From NCBI GenBank assembly GCA_012729785.1, contig JAAYCL010000042.1:1-64000 (forward strand): DNA of 64,000 nucleotides, read 5' to 3'. The notes below the pieces were generated by a model. It saw only the letters and a list, made by a program, of their open reading frames with translations. It was not told the DNA's origin and did not search any database. A program made the translations under genes and the position numbers. Below are positions 17,588-27,803 of this stretch, piece by piece; position 1 is the stretch's first letter, and the number at the start of each line of letters is the position of its first letter. The stretch comes from Chlamydiota bacterium. Lineage in GTDB: Bacteria; Auribacterota; Tritonobacteria; UBA1439.

Positions 17588-17790
17588 CGGCGTCGGACGG
17601 GCGGTTGGTGCGCGCCGTCGGGGGCGCGGAGGAACACCACGGTCCTGCCGCGGGGCGCCACGGGACCTTTCGGCGTGCGCGACTTCGACGAACGCGCGAT
17701 GCGCCGACCGCGTCGATCCGTCGAGAACCGCGGCGGGATCGGTTGTGGCCCCTTCTCCCGCAGCCTCCGCCGCGAAACAGCGAGGTTGTC

Positions 17791-18276
17791 ATGACGCTGG
17801 CGATCTATCCGGGGAGCTTCGATCCGGTCACCTACGGGCACATCGACGTGATGGAACGCGCCCTGCGCATCTTCGGCCGCCTCGTCGTGGCCGTGGCCGT
17901 CAGCGAGGGGAAGTCCCCGCTTTTCAGCGTCGAGGAGCGCCTCGGGATGCTGCGGGAGGCCGCCAAGGAGATCCCCGGCGTCGAGGTGGACAGCTTCGAC
18001 ACCCTCCTCGTGGACTACGCGAAGCGGCGCGGCGCGGGGGTGATCATACGGGGGCTTCGGGCGCTCTCGGATTTCGAATACGAGTTCCAGATGGCCCTCA
18101 CCAACCGCAAGATCTACAACGAGATCGAGACGATCTTTCTGATGCCGAGCGAGCAGTACTCCTACCTCAGTTCCCGGATGATCAAGGAGATCGCCGCCCT
18201 CGGTGGGGACGTGCGGGATTTCGTCTCCGAATCGGTCGCGGCGATGCTGCGGGAGAAGGGGGGGAGGAAGCGGTGA
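17791..18276 (+). CDS. coaD: Phosphopantetheine adenylyltransferase
   Basis: A 161-residue enzyme that joins ATP and 4'-phosphopantetheine in CoA synthesis. ATG 17791 gives the canonical start TLAIYPGSFDPVTYGHIDV with the T/HxGH nucleotide motif. IIRGLRALSDFEYEFQMA and YSYLSSRMIKE are further family landmarks. It follows rsmD after a 203-bp spacer in which no gene or clear signal was recognised. Confidence 0.97.
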   Translation: MTLAIYPGSFDPVTYGHIDVMERALRIFGRLVVAVAVSEGKSPLFSVEERLGMLREAAKEIPGVEVDSFDTLLVDYAKRRGAGVIIRGLRALSDFEYEFQMALTNRKIYNEIETIFLMPSEQYSYLSSRMIKEIAALGGDVRDFVSESVAAMLREKGGRKR

Positions 18277-18368
18277 CGCGGTCCCGCCAGGCGACGGCGC
18301 CGTCCGCGCCGGGTCCGCGAAACGGCGCGGCCGTACCGTGCGCCGCCGCGCGGCAGGGGAGGGTGTGC

Positions 18369-18848
18369 ATGGGTATCGTGCTGGAGATCCAGAAGATCCC
18401 TCCCGAGGGGATGGGGCTCGCCGGCGCGCTCGATGCGCACGGGCTCTCGCTCGAGTGCGCGGGGATCGCCCCCGCCGGCCCGCTCGAGTACGACCTCCGC
18501 CTGGAGCTGGCGGGCCGCGAGCTTATCGCGCGGGGGAGCCTCGAGCTCCCCCTCGAACTCGTCTGCTCCCGATGCCTGAAGACCTACGGGGAGAGACTCA
18601 GGGTCCCCCGCTATTTCTTCACCCGCACGGTCCATGAGAGGGAGATAATCGACTTGACGGAGAGTGTGCGCGAAGATATCATCATTGCCCTGCCTCTGAA
18701 GCCGCTCTGTCGGGCGGAGTGCAGGGGGTTGTGCCCCCGATGCGGCAGAGACCGCAATCTGGAGCCGTGTTCCTGTCCGCCCCCGCGCGGGGACGCGCGG
18801 TGGAACGCCCTTGAGGGGCTTGAACCTCCCCCGGAGAAAGACCGATGA
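18369..18848 (+). CDS. DUF177/YceD family protein
   Basis: A 159-residue member of the YceD (DUF177) family, which is linked to 23S rRNA and ribosome function and is almost always next to rpmF, as here. Typical features are the LVCSRCLKTYGE motif in the middle and a cysteine-rich C-terminal part (CRAECRGLCPRCG). The latter is the version found outside proteobacteria and may bind metal. ATG 18369 follows GGGGAGGG. The stop overlaps the rpmF start by four bases. Confidence 0.9.
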   Translation: MGIVLEIQKIPPEGMGLAGALDAHGLSLECAGIAPAGPLEYDLRLELAGRELIARGSLELPLELVCSRCLKTYGERLRVPRYFFTRTVHEREIIDLTESVREDIIIALPLKPLCRAECRGLCPRCGRDRNLEPCSCPPPRGDARWNALEGLEPPPEKDR

Positions 18849-19027
18849 CGACGCCGAAGCGCAAACAGTCCAAGAGCCGCACGAGGAAGCGCAGGTCCCA
18901 CCACGCACTGGCGGTTTCGAGCCCCGGGATCTGCCCGCAATGTTCCCAACCCAGACCCATCCACCGGGCCTGTCCCGCCTGCGGCTTCTACAAGGGCAGG
19001 CGGGTGATGACGATCAAGGAAAAGTGA
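18845..19027 (+). CDS. rpmF: 50S ribosomal protein L32
   Basis: A 60-residue L32 with basic N-terminus (TPKRKQSKSRTRKRRSHHAL) and the two zinc knuckles ICPQC and ACPAC. ATG 18845 overlaps the yceD stop. Translational coupling from yceD through rpmF to plsX is the common bacterial arrangement. Confidence 0.97.
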   Translation: MTTPKRKQSKSRTRKRRSHHALAVSSPGICPQCSQPRPIHRACPACGFYKGRRVMTIKEK

Positions 19028-19031
19028 ACGC

Positions 19032-20042
19032 GTGAAGATCGCACTCGACGCAATGGGGGGTGACCACGCGCCCCGCGCCATCGTGCAGGGGGCGCTGGAA
19101 GCGATCGAGCACAAGCCGGAGCGCGAGATCGTTCTCGTCGGCCGGGAGGAGGAGCTCCGGAAGGAGGTCGCGCGCTTCGACAAGCCCGAGGCCGCCCGCA
19201 ACATCTCCTTCGTCCACGCCCCCGAGGTGATCGAGATGGGCGAGAACCCGATCACCTCGATACGGAAGAAGAAGCACTCCTCCATCGGCGAGGCGGCGAA
19301 TCTGGTGAAGCGCGGCGACGCCGTCGCCATGATCTCCGCCGGCAACACCGGGGCCGTCATCACCGCCACGAAGCTGAAGTGGCGCTTCCTCAAGGGGATC
19401 GACCGGCCCGGGATCGCCACCTATCTCCCCACCCCGTGGGGGGTGGGCGTGTTGATCGACGCCGGGGCGAACATCGACTGCGAGCCCGAGCACCTCCTCG
19501 GTTTCGCCATCATGGGCGACGCGTTTGCCCGCCTCGTGCAGGGCAAGGAGAACCCGCGGATCGGCCTCCTCAGCATCGGCACCGAGCGGGGCAAGGGCGA
19601 CGCCCTCGTCAAGCACACCTTCACGATCCTCGAGGACGCCAACCTCAACTTCATCGGCAACGTCGAGGGCCGCGACGTCTACGGTTACAAGGTGGACGTG
19701 ATCATCTGCGACGGCTTCGTGGGCAACGTCGTGCTCAAGTGCACCGAGGGGCTCGCCTGGGCGATGATGAAGATGATCAAGGAGGAGGTCTCGAGGAACT
19801 TCTGGCACCGCCTCGGCGGCCTCCTGTTGAAAGGGTCGTTCAAGCGCATCGCGCGCCGCGGGGACTACACCGAGTACGGCGGCGCCCCGCTTCTCGGGGT
19901 CAACGGGAACTGCATCATCTGCCACGGGAGCTCCAACGCGAAGGCGATTCGCAACGCCATCCGCGTGGCGGAGAGCTTCGTGAACTACAAGGTCAACGAC
20001 GCGATCACCGAGAAGGTCGCGTCGCTCTACGAGGCGCAGTGA
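19032..20042 (+). CDS. plsX: Phosphate acyltransferase PlsX
   Basis: A 336-residue enzyme that makes acyl-phosphate from acyl-ACP, feeding phospholipid synthesis. It begins at GTG 19032 with KIALDAMGGDHAP, the family's defining motif. AGNTGAVI and GFVGNVVLKCTEG are also conserved. It lies four bases after rpmF and five before fabH, tying ribosomal protein and fatty acid genes in one transcript. Confidence 0.97.
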   Translation: MKIALDAMGGDHAPRAIVQGALEAIEHKPEREIVLVGREEELRKEVARFDKPEAARNISFVHAPEVIEMGENPITSIRKKKHSSIGEAANLVKRGDAVAMISAGNTGAVITATKLKWRFLKGIDRPGIATYLPTPWGVGVLIDAGANIDCEPEHLLGFAIMGDAFARLVQGKENPRIGLLSIGTERGKGDALVKHTFTILEDANLNFIGNVEGRDVYGYKVDVIICDGFVGNVVLKCTEGLAWAMMKMIKEEVSRNFWHRLGGLLLKGSFKRIARRGDYTEYGGAPLLGVNGNCIICHGSSNAKAIRNAIRVAESFVNYKVNDAITEKVASLYEAQ

Positions 20043-20047
20043 CGGCG

Positions 20048-21073
20048 ATGGCGAATCCCGAACAGACCGGCGGCGTGGAGACGGCGTGCGTGCGCAGGGT
20101 CGGCATCGTCGGCCTCGGCGCCTACACCCCCGAGCGGGTGCTTTCCAACGCCGACCTCGAGAAGATGGTCGACACCTCGGACCAGTGGATCGTGGAGCGG
20201 ACCGGCATCCGAACCCGCCGGATCGCGCGAAACGACCAGGCCGCCTCCGACCTCGCTCTCGAGGCCGCCCGGCAGGCCCTCTCCGGGGCGCGCCTGGCGC
20301 CGGATGCCGTCGAGCTCATCATCATCGCCACCGTCACCCCCGACATGGCGTTTCCCTCCACCGCCTGCATCGTCCAGGAACATCTGGGCGCCTTCCGCGC
20401 CGCCTGCTTCGACCTGAACGCCGCCTGCAGCGGCTGGATCTACGCGATGGATATCGCCTGGCAATGCGTGCGCAACGGCCGCTACGCCAACGCCCTCGTC
20501 ATCGGGACGGAGAAACTGTCGGCGATCACCGACTGGGAGGACCGGAACACCTGCGTCCTCTTCGGGGACGGCGCGGGGGCGGCGGTCCTCGCGCCGACCG
20601 GGGCGGAGGGGCCGGTCATCCACTCGGCCTACCTCGGCGCGGACGGGCGCTTCCAGAAGCTGCTCTACCTGCCCGCGGGCGGGTCGCGGACCCCCGCCTC
20701 GCGCGAGACGGTCGACAAACGTCTCCACTATCTCCGGATGGAGGGGAAGGAGACGTTCAAGCAGGCGGTGACGGCGATGTGCCACGCGGCGGAGATTGCG
20801 CTCGAGCGCGCAGGCATGACCGCGGGAGAGATCTCCTGGGTGATCCCGCACCAGGCCAATATGCGGATCCTCAAGGCGGTCGCCAAGAAGCTCGCTGTTC
20901 CGTTCGAGAAGGTCTACGTCACGGTTGATCACTGCGGCAACATCTCGGCCGCCTCCATCCCGGTCGCCCTCGAGGAGGGGATGCGCCGCGGCGCGATCCG
21001 GCCCGGCGACCGCGTCCTGGTGGTCGCCTTCGGCGGCGGTCTCACCTGGGGCGGGATGGTGCTGACGGTCTGA
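20048..21073 (+). CDS. fabH: 3-oxoacyl-ACP synthase III
   Basis: A 341-residue ketosynthase that starts fatty acid synthesis from acyl-CoA and malonyl-ACP. The triad is readable: Cys127 in DLNAACSGW, His in IPHQANMRI and Asn in HCGNISAAS. ATG 20048 gives a short extension (about 15 residues) before the conserved VGIVGLGAYTPERVLSN. It sits five bases after plsX. Confidence 0.96.
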   Translation: MANPEQTGGVETACVRRVGIVGLGAYTPERVLSNADLEKMVDTSDQWIVERTGIRTRRIARNDQAASDLALEAARQALSGARLAPDAVELIIIATVTPDMAFPSTACIVQEHLGAFRAACFDLNAACSGWIYAMDIAWQCVRNGRYANALVIGTEKLSAITDWEDRNTCVLFGDGAGAAVLAPTGAEGPVIHSAYLGADGRFQKLLYLPAGGSRTPASRETVDKRLHYLRMEGKETFKQAVTAMCHAAEIALERAGMTAGEISWVIPHQANMRILKAVAKKLAVPFEKVYVTVDHCGNISAASIPVALEEGMRRGAIRPGDRVLVVAFGGGLTWGGMVLTV

Positions 21074-21102
21074 CGCCGCGGCCGCGGCGGGAGGGGCGTC
21101 GA

Positions 21103-22074
21103 ATGGCATCCGCGCAACGGATCGCCTTCATCTTCCCCGGACAGGGGTCCCAGGAGCCGGGGATGGGCCGGGAGATCGCCGGCGCCTTCCCCGAGGCGCG
21201 CCGGGTCTTCGACGAGGCGAACGGGCTGCTCGGCTTCGACCTCGCGCGGCTCTGCTTCGAGGGCCCCGAGGCCGAACTCTCCCTGACGAAGAACAGCCAG
21301 CCCGCCATCTTCACCGTCAGCATCGCATGCCTCAAGGCCCTCCTCGCCGCCGTGCCGGGGCTTCCCGTCCCGATTGCGGCCGCGGGCCTGAGCCTCGGCG
21401 AATTCAGCGCGCACGTCGCCGCCGGATCCCTCTCCTTCGCCGACGGGCTCACACTCGTGCGGCGGCGCGCCGAGTCGATGCAGGAGGCGTGCGACCTGGT
21501 TTCGAGCGCGATGGCCTCGATCGTCGGCCTCTCCCCGGAAACGGTCGGGGAGATCTGCGCCGCGCAGGAGACGCGCGGCGTCATCGGCATCGCCAACCTC
21601 AACTGTCCCGGGCAGGTCGTGATCTCGGGGTGCGTGGCCGCCGTCGAGGCGGCGATGGAGGAGGCCGGGCGCCGGGGCGCCCAGAAGGTGGTCAGGCTCC
21701 AGGTGAGCGGCGCCTTCCATTCGCGCCTGATGAAACCGGCCGAGGAGCGGCTCCGCGAGGCGGTGGCGGCGGCCACGATCTCCCCGCCGCGGTACCCGGT
21801 GATCGCCAACGCGACCGGGCTTCCCGCCACGGACCCGGAGGAGATCCGCGGGGCGCTGGTGCGCCAGCTCTGCGCGCCGGTGCTCTGGGAGAAGAGCGTG
21901 CGGTTCATCATCGGCATGAAGGCCGGGCTCTTCATCGAGCTTGGGCACGGAAGGGTCCTCAGCGGCCTCCTGCGCCGCATCGACCGGGCGCAGAGGGCGG
22001 CGAACGTCGGGGACCTCAAAGGCCTGGAGAGGCTGCGGGCGGCCCTGGCCGCGGATACGGGAGGTGCGACGTGA
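21103..22074 (+). CDS. fabD: Malonyl-CoA:ACP transacylase
   Basis: A 323-residue acyltransferase that loads malonate on ACP. It has the N-terminal FPGQGSQEPGMG loop, the nucleophile motif GLSLGEF (Ser97; Leu in place of the His of the E. coli motif, a variant also common in Firmicutes), and SGAFHSRLM with the catalytic His. Its stop codon overlaps the fabG start (TGATG). Confidence 0.96.
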   Translation: MASAQRIAFIFPGQGSQEPGMGREIAGAFPEARRVFDEANGLLGFDLARLCFEGPEAELSLTKNSQPAIFTVSIACLKALLAAVPGLPVPIAAAGLSLGEFSAHVAAGSLSFADGLTLVRRRAESMQEACDLVSSAMASIVGLSPETVGEICAAQETRGVIGIANLNCPGQVVISGCVAAVEAAMEEAGRRGAQKVVRLQVSGAFHSRLMKPAEERLREAVAAATISPPRYPVIANATGLPATDPEEIRGALVRQLCAPVLWEKSVRFIIGMKAGLFIELGHGRVLSGLLRRIDRAQRAANVGDLKGLERLRAALAADTGGAT

Positions 22075-22811
22075 TGCTGGAGGGGAAGGCGGCGCTCGTG
22101 ACCGGAGGGGCCCAGGGGATCGGGAGGGAGATCGCGTTGCGTTTTGCGCGGGAGGGGGCGGATCTCGCCCTGCTCGACCGGGACGCCGATGCGCTCGAGA
22201 AGACGCGCCTCGATGCGGAGGCGCTCGGCCGCCGCGCGGTCGCCCTCGCCGTGGACATCTCCCGGTCGGACGAGACGCAGGCGGCGGTGAACAAAATCGT
22301 TGACTCGATGAAGCGGATTGATATACTCGTCAACAATGCCGGCATCACGAGGGATACGTTTATCCTGAGGATGGCCGAGGCGGATTGGGACGCCGTCATC
22401 GCCGTCAATCTGAAGGGCGCCTTCAACGTGACGCGGGCGGTCGCCCGGACGATGCTGCGGCAGCGCGCCGGCAGGATTATCAATATCGCCTCGATCATCG
22501 GGCTGATCGGCAACGCGGGGCAGGCCAACTACGCGGCCTCCAAGGCGGGGCTCATCGGATTCACGAAGTCGGTGGCGAAGGAGCTCGCCTCCAGGGGGAT
22601 CACCGTCAACGCCGTCGCCCCCGGATTCATAGAGACCCGGATGACCGGCGTCCTCCCGGACGAGATAAAGGGGAGGATGCAGGCGATGATCCCGCTGGGA
22701 CGGTTCGGGGCCCCGGCCGACGTGGCGGGGGCCGCCCTGTTCCTCGCCTCGGATCTCGCGAGCTACATCACCGGGCAGACCATCGTGGTCGACGGCGGAA
22801 TGGTCATGTAG
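22074..22811 (+). CDS. fabG: 3-oxoacyl-ACP reductase
   Basis: A 245-residue short-chain dehydrogenase for the first reduction of fatty acid elongation. It has the NADPH-binding [14 protein letters not shown], and a catalytic Ser-Tyr-Lys set (NIASIIG, YAASKAG). The C-terminal [13 protein letters not shown] is characteristic of FabG. It is the FabG of the main cluster; a divergent second copy lies at 31997-32755. Confidence 0.96.
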   Translation: MLEGKAALVTGGAQGIGREIALRFAREGADLALLDRDADALEKTRLDAEALGRRAVALAVDISRSDETQAAVNKIVDSMKRIDILVNNAGITRDTFILRMAEADWDAVIAVNLKGAFNVTRAVARTMLRQRAGRIINIASIIGLIGNAGQANYAASKAGLIGFTKSVAKELASRGITVNAVAPGFIETRMTGVLPDEIKGRMQAMIPLGRFGAPADVAGAALFLASDLASYITGQTIVVDGGMVM

Positions 22812-22860
22812 GGGGGGCGTTCTCGGGCGGAATCGGTCGCACACAAGAGGAGGGTGTATC

Positions 22861-23106
22861 ATGTCGGATATCGCGCAAAGGGTCAAGGATATCGTGGTCG
22901 AGCAGCTCGGGGTCAACCCCGACGAGGTCACGCCCGACGCGTCGTTCATCGACGATCTCGGGGCCGATTCCCTCGACACGGTGGAGCTCGTGATGGCGCT
23001 CGAGGAGGAGTTCGATGCGGAGATCCCCGACGAGGACGCGGAGAATCTGAAGACCGTCGGCGAGGCGATCAAGTACATCGAGGAGCGCTGTCAGAAGCAC
23101 GAGTAG
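22861..23106 (+). CDS. acpP: Acyl carrier protein (main)
   Basis: An 81-residue acidic carrier protein with the phosphopantetheine attachment motif [18 protein letters not shown] (Ser37). Length and composition are typical of housekeeping ACP. ATG 22861 follows AGGAGGG. Position between fabG and fabF is canonical. Confidence 0.98.
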   Translation: MSDIAQRVKDIVVEQLGVNPDEVTPDASFIDDLGADSLDTVELVMALEEEFDAEIPDEDAENLKTVGEAIKYIEERCQKHE

Positions 23107-23139
23107 GGTGCCGGGTCCGGGACAGAGGAGCGGGACGGC

Positions 23140-24378
23140 GTGAGGCGTGTAGTCATCACCGGCGTGGGCGCGATTGCCCCCAACGGCAACAGCGCTCCCC
23201 GGATGTGGGAGGCGCTCTGCAACGGCCGAAGCGGCATCGGCCGCGTCACCGCCTTTGATCCTTCCCCGTTCCCGACCAGGTTCGGGGGGGAGGTCAAGGG
23301 GTTCGACCCCGGCGCGTGGGTCAGTCCCAAGGACGCGCGGCGGATGGACCGTTTCGTGCAGTTCGCCGTCGCCGCCGCGAAGATGGCCGTCGCCGACTCC
23401 GGGATCGACCTCGAGACGCAGGACCGGGGGAGGGTGGGGGTCATCGTCGGCTCCGGCATCGGGGGCATCAAGACGATCGAGGACCAGCACACCCTGATGG
23501 TGACCAAGGGCCCCCAGCGCATCTCCCCGTTCTTCATCCCGATGCTCATCGTCAACATGGCCCCCGGGATGATCGCGATGCAGCTCAAGGTGAAGGGGCC
23601 CAACTGCTGCATCGTCTCCGCATGCGCCTCGGCGGCGCATTCCATCGGCGAGGCGTTTCTCGTCCTGCGCTCCGGCGCCGCCGACGCGATGATCGCCGGC
23701 GGCAGCGAGGCCGCGGTCACCCCTCTCGGCTTCGCGGGCTTCTGCGCCCTCAAGGCCCTCTCCACGCGCAACGACGCCCCGGAGCGGGCGAGCCGCCCGT
23801 TCGACCGGGACCGCGACGGTTTCGTGATGGCGGAGGGGGCCGGGATCGTCGTCCTCGAGGAGCTCGACCACGCGCGGAAGCGCGGCGCGAGGATCTACGC
23901 GGAGCTCGTCGGGTACGGGGCGAGCGCCGACGCCTACCATATGACCGCCCCCGCCCCGGGGGGGGAGGGGGCGGCGGCGTGCATCCGGATGGCCCTCGAG
24001 ACCGGCCGTATCCCCCCCGCCGAGGTCGACTACATCAACGCGCACGGAACATCCACGGAGTTCAACGATCGGTGCGAGGCGCAGGCGATCAAGGCGGTAT
24101 TCGGGGAGCGCGCCCGCACGATGCCGGTGAGCTCGAACAAGTCGATGTTCGGGCACCTGCTGGGCGCCGCCGGGGGCGTCGAGCTGATCAGCACGGTGTA
24201 CACGATCATCCACGGCATCATCCCCCCCACCATCAACTACGAGAACCCGGATCCGGAGTGCGACCTCGACTGCGTGCCGAACACGGCGCGGGAGCAGACG
24301 GTCACCATCGCGATCTCCAACTCGTTCGGGTTCGGCGGCCAGAACGCGACGCTCGCCGTGCGGAAGTTCGAGGCGTAG
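23140..24378 (+). CDS. fabF: 3-oxoacyl-ACP synthase II
   Basis: A 412-residue condensing enzyme, GTG 23140. The active Cys162 is in [15 protein letters not shown], with the histidines in [11 protein letters not shown] and GHLLGAAGG, and the C-terminal [13 protein letters not shown]. It closes the fab operon. The 124-bp spacer that follows has a GC-rich hairpin (GCCCCCGC/GCGGGGGC, 24453-24474) without a T-tract. No enoyl-ACP reductase gene is present in this cluster. Confidence 0.96.
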   Translation: MRRVVITGVGAIAPNGNSAPRMWEALCNGRSGIGRVTAFDPSPFPTRFGGEVKGFDPGAWVSPKDARRMDRFVQFAVAAAKMAVADSGIDLETQDRGRVGVIVGSGIGGIKTIEDQHTLMVTKGPQRISPFFIPMLIVNMAPGMIAMQLKVKGPNCCIVSACASAAHSIGEAFLVLRSGAADAMIAGGSEAAVTPLGFAGFCALKALSTRNDAPERASRPFDRDRDGFVMAEGAGIVVLEELDHARKRGARIYAELVGYGASADAYHMTAPAPGGEGAAACIRMALETGRIPPAEVDYINAHGTSTEFNDRCEAQAIKAVFGERARTMPVSSNKSMFGHLLGAAGGVELISTVYTIIHGIIPPTINYENPDPECDLDCVPNTAREQTVTIAISNSFGFGGQNATLAVRKFEA

Positions 24379-24502
24379 CGCCGCCCGCACCGCCTCCGCA
24401 CCCCATCCCGGCGGCGCCGTCTTGCGCGCCGGGCGCGGCGAACGCACAGGGACGCCCCCGCCTCGGCGCGGGGGCCGGACAGACGGGAGCTACAGGGACG
24501 CC

Positions 24503-25663
24503 ATGAACTATTTCCTCACCGAGGAGCAGCAGTTCATCAAGGAGATCGCCGCCACCGTCGCCCGGGAGAAGATCCTCCCCGTGCGGGCGGAGCTCGACGA
24601 GGCGCAGGAATTCCCCTGGGAGATCGTGAAGGTCCTCGCCGACTCGAACCTGTTCGGCGTCTACATCGGCGAGGAGTACGGGGGGACCGGCGGGGGCGTC
24701 CTCGACCTCTGCATCGCGGTGGAGGAGCTCAGCCGGGTCTGCGGCGGCATCTCGCTCTGCCTCGCCGCCACGGCCCTGGGGACCTTCCCGCTCCTCCTCT
24801 TCGGGAGCGAGGAGCAGAAGAAGAAGTATCTGCCCGCGATCGCGGCGGGGAAGCGCCTCGTGGCCTTCGCCCTCACCGAGTCGGGCGCCGGCAGCGACGC
24901 GGGGGCGATCCAGGCGACCGCCCGCAAGGACGGCGACAGCTACGTCCTCAACGGGACCAAGCAATGGATCACGAACGGCGGCGAGGCGGAGATCTACACC
25001 GTCGTGGCGATGACCGACAAGTCCCGCGGTTCGCGCGGCGCGAGCGCCTTCATCGTGGAGAAGGGCACCCCGGGCTTCGACTTCGGGAAGAAGGAGAACA
25101 AGCTCGGCATCCGCGCCTCCGCGACGCGCGAGCTCGTCTTCCAGGACTGCCGCATCCCCGCCGGGAACCTGCTGGGCCGGGAGGGGCAGGGATTCATCGT
25201 GGCGATGAAGACGTTCGACGCGTCGCGCCCCGGGGTCGCCGCGCAGGCGGTGGGGATCGCGCAGGGGGCGCTCGACGAGGCCGCCTCGTACGCGCGGCAG
25301 CGCGAGCAGTTCGGCAAACCGATCATCTCCTTCCAGGGGGTGCAGTTCATGCTCGCCGACATGGCGATCAAGATCGAAGCGGCCCGTTCCCTCGTCTACG
25401 CGGTCGCGCGCGCCATCGACGGCGGGGAGAAGCGGATCTCCAAGGAGTCCGCGATGGCGAAGGTCTTCGCCTCCGATACGGCGATGCAGGTCACCGTCGA
25501 CGCGGTCCAGATCCTCGGCGGCTACGGCTACATGAAGGAGTACCCGGTCGAGAAGATGATGCGCGACGCGAAGATCACCCAGATCTACGAGGGGACGAAC
25601 CAGATCCAGCGCACGATCATCGCCTCCCAGATGGTCAAGGAGCTGGCGGGGAAGAAGGACTGA
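24503..25663 (+). CDS. Acyl-CoA dehydrogenase (butyryl-CoA dehydrogenase type)
   Basis: A 386-residue FAD enzyme that interconverts acyl-CoA and enoyl-CoA. Conserved blocks are AFALTESGAGSDAGAI (FAD/substrate loop), KQWITNGGEAE, QILGGYGYMKEYPVEKMMRDAK and QIYEGTNQIQR, with the catalytic Glu. It is most like the short-chain, anaerobe-type dehydrogenases that pair with EtfBA. The next two genes are exactly etfB and etfA, so they likely form one complex or electron chain. Confidence 0.93.
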   Translation: MNYFLTEEQQFIKEIAATVAREKILPVRAELDEAQEFPWEIVKVLADSNLFGVYIGEEYGGTGGGVLDLCIAVEELSRVCGGISLCLAATALGTFPLLLFGSEEQKKKYLPAIAAGKRLVAFALTESGAGSDAGAIQATARKDGDSYVLNGTKQWITNGGEAEIYTVVAMTDKSRGSRGASAFIVEKGTPGFDFGKKENKLGIRASATRELVFQDCRIPAGNLLGREGQGFIVAMKTFDASRPGVAAQAVGIAQGALDEAASYARQREQFGKPIISFQGVQFMLADMAIKIEAARSLVYAVARAIDGGEKRISKESAMAKVFASDTAMQVTVDAVQILGGYGYMKEYPVEKMMRDAKITQIYEGTNQIQRTIIASQMVKELAGKKD

Positions 25664-25712
25664 GGGTGAACGATCGGGGGCTGCGGAAACCCGCGTTTTC
25701 ATCTCCACTGCG

Positions 25713-26498
25713 ATGAAGATCATCGTCTGCATCAAACAGGTGCCCGACACCACCTCGGTGAGGATGGACCCGGAAACCCTGACCCTCATCCGGGAGGGGG
25801 TCCCGAGCATCATCAACCCGTTCGACGCGTACGCGATCGAGGAGGGGCTCCGCCTGAAGGAGAAGCACGGCGGCACCGTCACCGTGATCACGATGGGGCC
25901 GCCGCAGGCCGCGTCCGCGCTCCGGGAGGCGATCGCGCTCGGCGTCGACGAGGGGGTCCACCTCTGCGACGCCGCCTTCAAGGGCTCCGATACGCTCGCC
26001 ACCTCCTATGTCCTCGCCCAGGGGATCCGGAAGCTCGGCGCCTTTGACCTGATCCTGTGCGGGAAGCAGGCGAGCGACGGCGACACGGCGCAGGTCGGCC
26101 CCGGCATCGCGGTCCAGCTCGATCTGCCGCAGGCGATCTGCGTGCGCAAAATCGTCGAGGTGCAGGACGGGCGGCTGACGGTCGAGAGGTCGATGGAGGA
26201 GGGGTACGACCTGGTCGAAACCCCGCTGCCGGCCCTCCTCACCGTGACCAAAGAGATCAACGAGCCCCGCCTCCCCTCGCTGAAGGGGAAGATGCGGGCG
26301 AAGAAGGCGGCGCTGCGCACGATGAGCGCCGCGGAGATGGACGCCGATCCCGCCAGGATCGGCCTGGATGGCTCCCCGACGTGGGTGGAGAAGGTCTTCC
26401 CGCCTCCCCAGCGGGGCGCCGGCAGGATGCTGCAGGGGGAGCCCGAGGAGCAGGTCGGGCAGCTCCTCGACGAGATCGAGAAGCTGAAGCTCGGCTGA
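25713..26498 (+). CDS. etfB: Electron transfer flavoprotein subunit beta
   Basis: A 261-residue EtfB starting KIIVCIKQVPDTTSVRMD, the normal N-terminus. ILCGKQASDGDTAQVGPGIA is the conserved nucleotide/FAD-binding loop, of the type found in bifurcating Etf proteins. INPFDAYAIEEGLRLKE is another family block. It lies between the dehydrogenase and the ferredoxin-fused etfA. Confidence 0.94.
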   Translation: MKIIVCIKQVPDTTSVRMDPETLTLIREGVPSIINPFDAYAIEEGLRLKEKHGGTVTVITMGPPQAASALREAIALGVDEGVHLCDAAFKGSDTLATSYVLAQGIRKLGAFDLILCGKQASDGDTAQVGPGIAVQLDLPQAICVRKIVEVQDGRLTVERSMEEGYDLVETPLPALLTVTKEINEPRLPSLKGKMRAKKAALRTMSAAEMDADPARIGLDGSPTWVEKVFPPPQRGAGRMLQGEPEEQVGQLLDEIEKLKLG

Positions 26499-26553
26499 GG
26501 GCCGGCGGGCGCGGCACGGTTTCCGCCCCCGGACATCCGCAGGAGAAGCGGCG

Positions 26554-27756
26554 ATGGCGCGGCTCGAGGTGGTGGAGGAGAAGTGCGTCGGGTGCGGCGC
26601 GTGCCTGAAGGCGTGTCCGTACGACGCCCTCTCGATCGAGAGCTCCATCGTCCAGGTCAACGACCGTTGCACGCTCTGCGGCGCCTGCGTCGACTCCTGC
26701 CCGTACGACGCGCTCGTGCTGCGCAAGGACGGGGCCGTCCCCTCCGCGCCGCCGGGCTACCGCGGCGTGATGGTGGTCGCCGAGCAGAAGCGCGGCACGG
26801 TGCAGAACGTCTCGTTCGAGCTGCTCGGCGCCGGGCGACGGCTCGCCGAGGACGCCGGCGGCGCGCTGACGGCGGTCCTCATCGGACACGATGTCGCCCC
26901 GCAGGCCCGACGCCTCATCGCCTTCGGCGCCGACCGGGTGCTCGTCGCCCAGTCGAAGGCGCTCGAGGGGTTCAACGACGAGGCCTACGCGAGGATCCTC
27001 GCGCGGATCATCCGGGAGCAGAAGCCGGAGATCGTCATCGCCGGCGCCACCTGCATCGGCAGGGCGCTCATCCCCCGCGTCGCCGTGGAGCTCGGCACCG
27101 GCCTCACCGCCGACTGCACCGGGCTCCAGATCCAGGAGGAGACGCGGCACCTGGCGCAGACGCGCCCCGCGTTCGGCGGCAACATCATGGCGACGATCCT
27201 GTGCGCGCGGCACCGGCCGCAGATGGCGACCGTCCGTCCCAAGGTGATGAAGGCGTCGGCGCCCGACGAGGGCCGCGCGGGGGAGATCGTCGAGATCCCG
27301 TGCGCGGAGGAGGAGCTGTCGACGCGCGCGCGGGTCCTCAAGAGCGTGGAGGAGACGGCCGGGACGGTCAACATCGCCGACGCCGACGTCATCGTGTCGG
27401 GGGGCAGGGGGATGCGGGGGGCGGAGCAGTTCGCCCTCCTCTCGGAGCTGGCCAAGGCCCTCGGCGCTGCGGTCGGTGCGTCGCGCTCGGCCGTCGACGC
27501 CGGCTGGGTGCCCTACGCGTACCAGGTCGGGCAGACGGGGAAGACGGTCCAGCCGAAGCTGTACATCGCGTGCGGGATCTCCGGCGCGATACAGCACCTC
27601 GTGGGGATGCAGTCAGCCGACACCATCGTCGCCATCAACAAGGACCCCGACGCGCCCATCTTCAAGGTCGCGACCTTCGGCATCGTCGGCGACCTGTTCG
27701 AGATAGTCCCGCGCCTCACCAGAGAGATCCAGCGCCGAAGGAAGGCGGGGCGATGA
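26554..27756 (+). CDS. etfA: Electron transfer flavoprotein subunit alpha with N-terminal 2[4Fe-4S] ferredoxin domain
   Basis: A 400-residue fusion. Residues 1-60 are a two-cluster ferredoxin: C11-x2-C14-x2-C17-x3-C21-P and C39-x2-C42-x2-C45-x3-C49-P. The rest is EtfA, with the FAD domain ISGGRGMRG-like segment ([11 protein letters not shown]), [23 protein letters not shown] and [10 protein letters not shown]. Ferredoxin-fused EtfA is known from CarE of Acetobacterium caffeyl-CoA reductase and from related bifurcating complexes. Bifurcation (NADH driving enoyl-CoA and ferredoxin reduction) is inferred from this architecture and the neighbours. Confidence 0.94.
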   Translation: MARLEVVEEKCVGCGACLKACPYDALSIESSIVQVNDRCTLCGACVDSCPYDALVLRKDGAVPSAPPGYRGVMVVAEQKRGTVQNVSFELLGAGRRLAEDAGGALTAVLIGHDVAPQARRLIAFGADRVLVAQSKALEGFNDEAYARILARIIREQKPEIVIAGATCIGRALIPRVAVELGTGLTADCTGLQIQEETRHLAQTRPAFGGNIMATILCARHRPQMATVRPKVMKASAPDEGRAGEIVEIPCAEEELSTRARVLKSVEETAGTVNIADADVIVSGGRGMRGAEQFALLSELAKALGAAVGASRSAVDAGWVPYAYQVGQTGKTVQPKLYIACGISGAIQHLVGMQSADTIVAINKDPDAPIFKVATFGIVGDLFEIVPRLTREIQRRRKAGR

Positions 27757-27803
27757 CGGACGGGGCCCGCACCGCGTCCGCCGCCCCCGGTGCGTGAAGA
27801 GTT

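Noticed and set aside
21103-22074. FabD with Leu in place of His before the active Ser taken as inactive
   Set aside because: GLSLGE is a normal variant in FabD of other phyla, and the catalytic Ser and distal His are both present.
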